Assembly (NCBI GenBank): GCA_905331475.1
Contig: CAJNYU010000003.1
Coordinates: 186,001 to 250,000, forward strand
Origin: Rotaria socialis
Taxonomy: Eukaryota; Rotifera; Eurotatoria; Philodinida; Philodinidae
Direction: 5' to 3'
Length of the DNA: 64,000 nucleotides
The notes beneath the pieces are model-generated. The model did not search any database and was not told where the DNA came from. It saw nothing but the letters and a program-made list of their open reading frames with translations. Below are positions 61,814 to 64,000 of this stretch, in pieces. Position 1 is the stretch's first letter. Each line of letters starts with the position of its first letter. The position numbers and the translations under genes are program-made.

Positions 61814-62674
61814 TCATTCTGATGATGTAATCTTATTCATTTGAAATGCATCTGTAACATACATTGAAATTTCATCTTCGATTGCTCTCTATAAGTAAAA
61901 AAGAATATTTAATGTGATAAAACGTAAAGACAATTTTCTCATCTTACAAGTTCATCTCGTACACTTTCGACTTTATTTGTTAAACTATCAATTGTCTAAT
62001 TAAACAAAAAATTATTAAAAAAAGGAAGAAAAATAATTTTTCCTATAAAACTTACTGGCTCATCACATGGCATCCAATGAGCGATTTTCTGTTTAAGAAT
62101 TTCATATTCACATCGAATATTATCAATTTCCTTAAATAAAAATACATAAAAGTGTTCCATCAAATCTTCTTTTATTTTCCGGATTACTTTTTGTAATTTT
62201 TCAATTTGTGTATGAGTAACCGGTGGTTTAGCATTAATATCAAATGATTGTAATTTATTTTCAACAAATTTCGTTTCAGCCATTGCTGTCATACGGGCTG
62301 ATTCATATTCGTCGAATTTTTGATTTTGACAATTAATTATCTTTTGTTGTTTTCTAAATAATACAACAATCACAAAAGGTTTAGTTTTACTAGAGAAATC
62401 ATTTGCAATTTTTATACTACTCATGTAGTGTTTTAGCCAAATTTGTCATTTCAATATAATTTTGTTGTATTGTTGGTAGAATAACATCAAATGTATCTAA
62501 ACGATTTTGTGTTTCATAATAAGTATTTTGTAGTTTACATAATTTAGTCACGAATATTTCTCCATTATCGATTTGTGTTGCATCAATTTCAAGTAATCGT
62601 CCAATACTATTAATTAGTTGAAGATTAGAAATTAATTGTTCTTGATTGAATACCGATGAATCAGCGACAGACAT
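61814..62674 (-). CDS. Small coiled-coil protein, unrecognised family
   Basis: Four exons, 62421-62674, 62056-62353, 61948-61995 and 61814-61888, join in frame to 224 residues. The sequence is almost entirely helical, with heptad-like spacing of Leu/Ile in several stretches (LQLINSIGRLLEID, KLQKVIRKIKEDLMEHF, EYEILKQKIAHW, LTNKVESVRDEL) and no zinc-binding, membrane or catalytic motif. Size and composition recall small subunits of dynactin, kinetochore or lysosome-positioning complexes, but I could not match it to any of them. An alternative Met at 62424 would give a shorter intron-read-through form; the spliced model is preferred because the frame joins smoothly. Confidence 0.65.
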
Positions 62675-63554
62675 CTAAAGATTAGAAGATGTCTTTTATT
62701 TTATATTACAGAAAAAAATTGAGAAGAAAAAAAAGACGATTGCTTAATTTTAAAAATTTGTAGTATATATAAATAGATAACGGAAGAAAGAAAAACAGAA
62801 TTCATAAGATAATATACTATATAATAAGTGATTCGAGATTAAAAAGAAACAGCAAAAAAATGATATCTGAACGATAGCGGCGTCTCACAATAGAAGTTTT
62901 GAAGAGCATTTAAGAATACGTTCCATTAGCCAAAAATCGCAATACATCAACTAAAAGATACGGCCTAGAAATAAAATGTATGAATTGTATATAAGCAGAA
63001 TTTATATTTTTAAAAAAATGTGTAGATAGCTTATATCAGTAACTATTGAAGTTTGTTTTACAGCAAAAACGTCATGTTAATGCAGGAGCAACATTTTGTA
63101 TCGTTCTCATGGGTCGAGATGAGCTGGAAGAACTCTGTGTGTTTTCAATGACATGAACATAACAGTGTGCACCGATTATCGGTAATTGAATTTAGAAAAC
63201 TACTTGTGGTATTGTAATAAGAAAATGTCAGTATTTAGATCTGAATCATAGTCAATCTCCTTCAATTAGTATTGAATTCATGAGAATCTCGCTAATCAAA
63301 CTTCGATCTAAGACACGACTCATATCAACTAGAATTTTCAATAGAAACCCAATTGTGCCTATGCATCGCTAAAACTCCACGTTCATGTGGGGTAAACTAT
63401 TCATAACTCAAGAAATTTAATCGAAAGTCACTCACCACTACTCATTATGATCCACCACATGAAAATACTTTCAGGCAATGAAAGAGTTAGAAATATTCTT
63501 TTCCTCAGCATAATGTACTAATGATTTTCTCAGATATCCCGCGCACTTCAACGC
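62675..63554. other. Intergenic region
   Basis: AT-rich, with no gene or repeat recognised. It should contain the promoter of the coiled-coil gene and the 3' UTR of the BTB gene. Confidence 0.4.
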
Positions 63555-64000
63555 TTACTGTGCTCGTTCCAATTGCTTCCATTGCTCGGTCGCAAAGATT
63601 TCTTTACTATATGTTTTAATAAATACAAGTAAATTATCTTTCAGTAATTTTGAATTATAAATATTAGCTCTAATAAGCATTTCAGCTGTTGTTTCATATG
63701 TAAATGTATTGATTAATGATTGTATACATAATGTTTTTAAATTTTCAATAGCATATTTATCTGCGGCATACAAAAGATCTAATGCATTGATATCTAAATG
63801 TTTAATTTCATTGCAATAAATAAAACGAAGCATTTCTTCACATATATCATCCGATATATCATTTATTTCAATAATATTCGAACGTGTTTCAATCATATCG
63901 GATAAAAACATTCGTTCAAAAACTTCACTCGCCATCGAAAGTATACAACGATGAACATTAAATTCTTTTGACGCCACTTTTATTGTAACATCAGAAAATT
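63555..64000 (-). CDS. BTB/POZ domain protein, partial (5' end outside the window)
   Basis: The frame runs off the right edge, with about 148 residues inside the window. It has the BTB core: FSDVTIKV at the very edge, then KEFNVHRCILS, SEVFERMF, a beta strand with NIIEINDIS and the EEMLRFIYCNEI helix, followed by the LLYAADKYAIENLKTLC segment and a BACK-like tail (SKLLKDNLLVFIKTYSKEIF). This arrangement is that of SPOP/TD-POZ proteins, in which BTB recruits Cullin-3 and an N-terminal MATH domain binds substrate; whether a MATH domain precedes it cannot be seen. The stop follows shortly after the BACK-like tail, as in that family. Confidence 0.85.
   Translation of the reverse strand, partial: FSDVTIKVASKEFNVHRCILSMASEVFERMFLSDMIETRSNIIEINDISDDICEEMLRFIYCNEIKHLDINALDLLYAADKYAIENLKTLCIQSLINTFTYETTAEMLIRANIYNSKLLKDNLLVFIKTYSKEIFATEQWKQLERAQ

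Overview
This is a eukaryotic nuclear window, most likely from a bdelloid rotifer. The sequence is AT-rich and its genes are cut by many short introns (often 45-80 nt) with GT..AG ends. It carries a B-box/NHL-repeat gene of a kind abundant in bdelloids and an intronless GT71-type mannosyltransferase that looks fungal in origin. Short G-rich tracts resemble the TGTGGG telomere repeat reported for bdelloids. The species cannot be named from the sequence alone.

Layout. 0.8-8.3 kb (minus strand): an Arkadia/RNF111-like RING-H2 ubiquitin ligase (4 coding exons) and mitochondrial elongation factor G1 (23 coding exons), both rebuilt with intact frames. 9.5-10.7 kb (minus): a single-exon GT71 mannosyltransferase. 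11-26.4 kb: a mobile-element-rich block with no intact conserved gene. It holds foldback elements, a 51-bp degenerate satellite, an 866-bp near-perfect inverted repeat around a 4.75-kb spacer, two head-to-tail CCCAGG-ended MITEs beside an assembly N, a hAT-type MITE with a perfect 8-bp target duplication, and a decayed hAT transposase. 27-29.2 kb: a broken B-box/NHL gene with a telomere-like foldback in its intron. 31-37.3 kb (plus): aldo-keto reductase, ER mannosidase I (GH47) and the glutamate-cysteine ligase modifier subunit. 37.3-43.6 kb: gene-poor, with a tRNA-derived SINE bounded by a 12-bp target duplication. 43.6-46.3 kb (plus): PKA type II regulatory subunit. 48.5-50.4 kb (minus): a four-finger ZC2HC protein. 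53.9-54.5 kb (plus): an unrecognised low-complexity protein. 54.8-60.9 kb (minus): a 24-exon YTHDC2-like helicase whose key helicase motifs are degenerate and which lacks the YTH domain. 61.8-62.7 kb (minus): a small coiled-coil protein. 63.6-64.0 kb (minus): the 3' part of a BTB/POZ gene that leaves the window.

The genes do not form one pathway. Loose links are redox and glutathione (AKR, GCLM), glycan handling (GT71, ER mannosidase I) and signalling (PKA regulator, RING ligase). The best candidates for something new are the 866-bp inverted repeat with its duplicated unknown ORF, the SINE, and the apparently inactive but frame-conserved YTHDC2-like protein. All exon models were made by hand from GT/AG sites and reading frame and have no transcript support.
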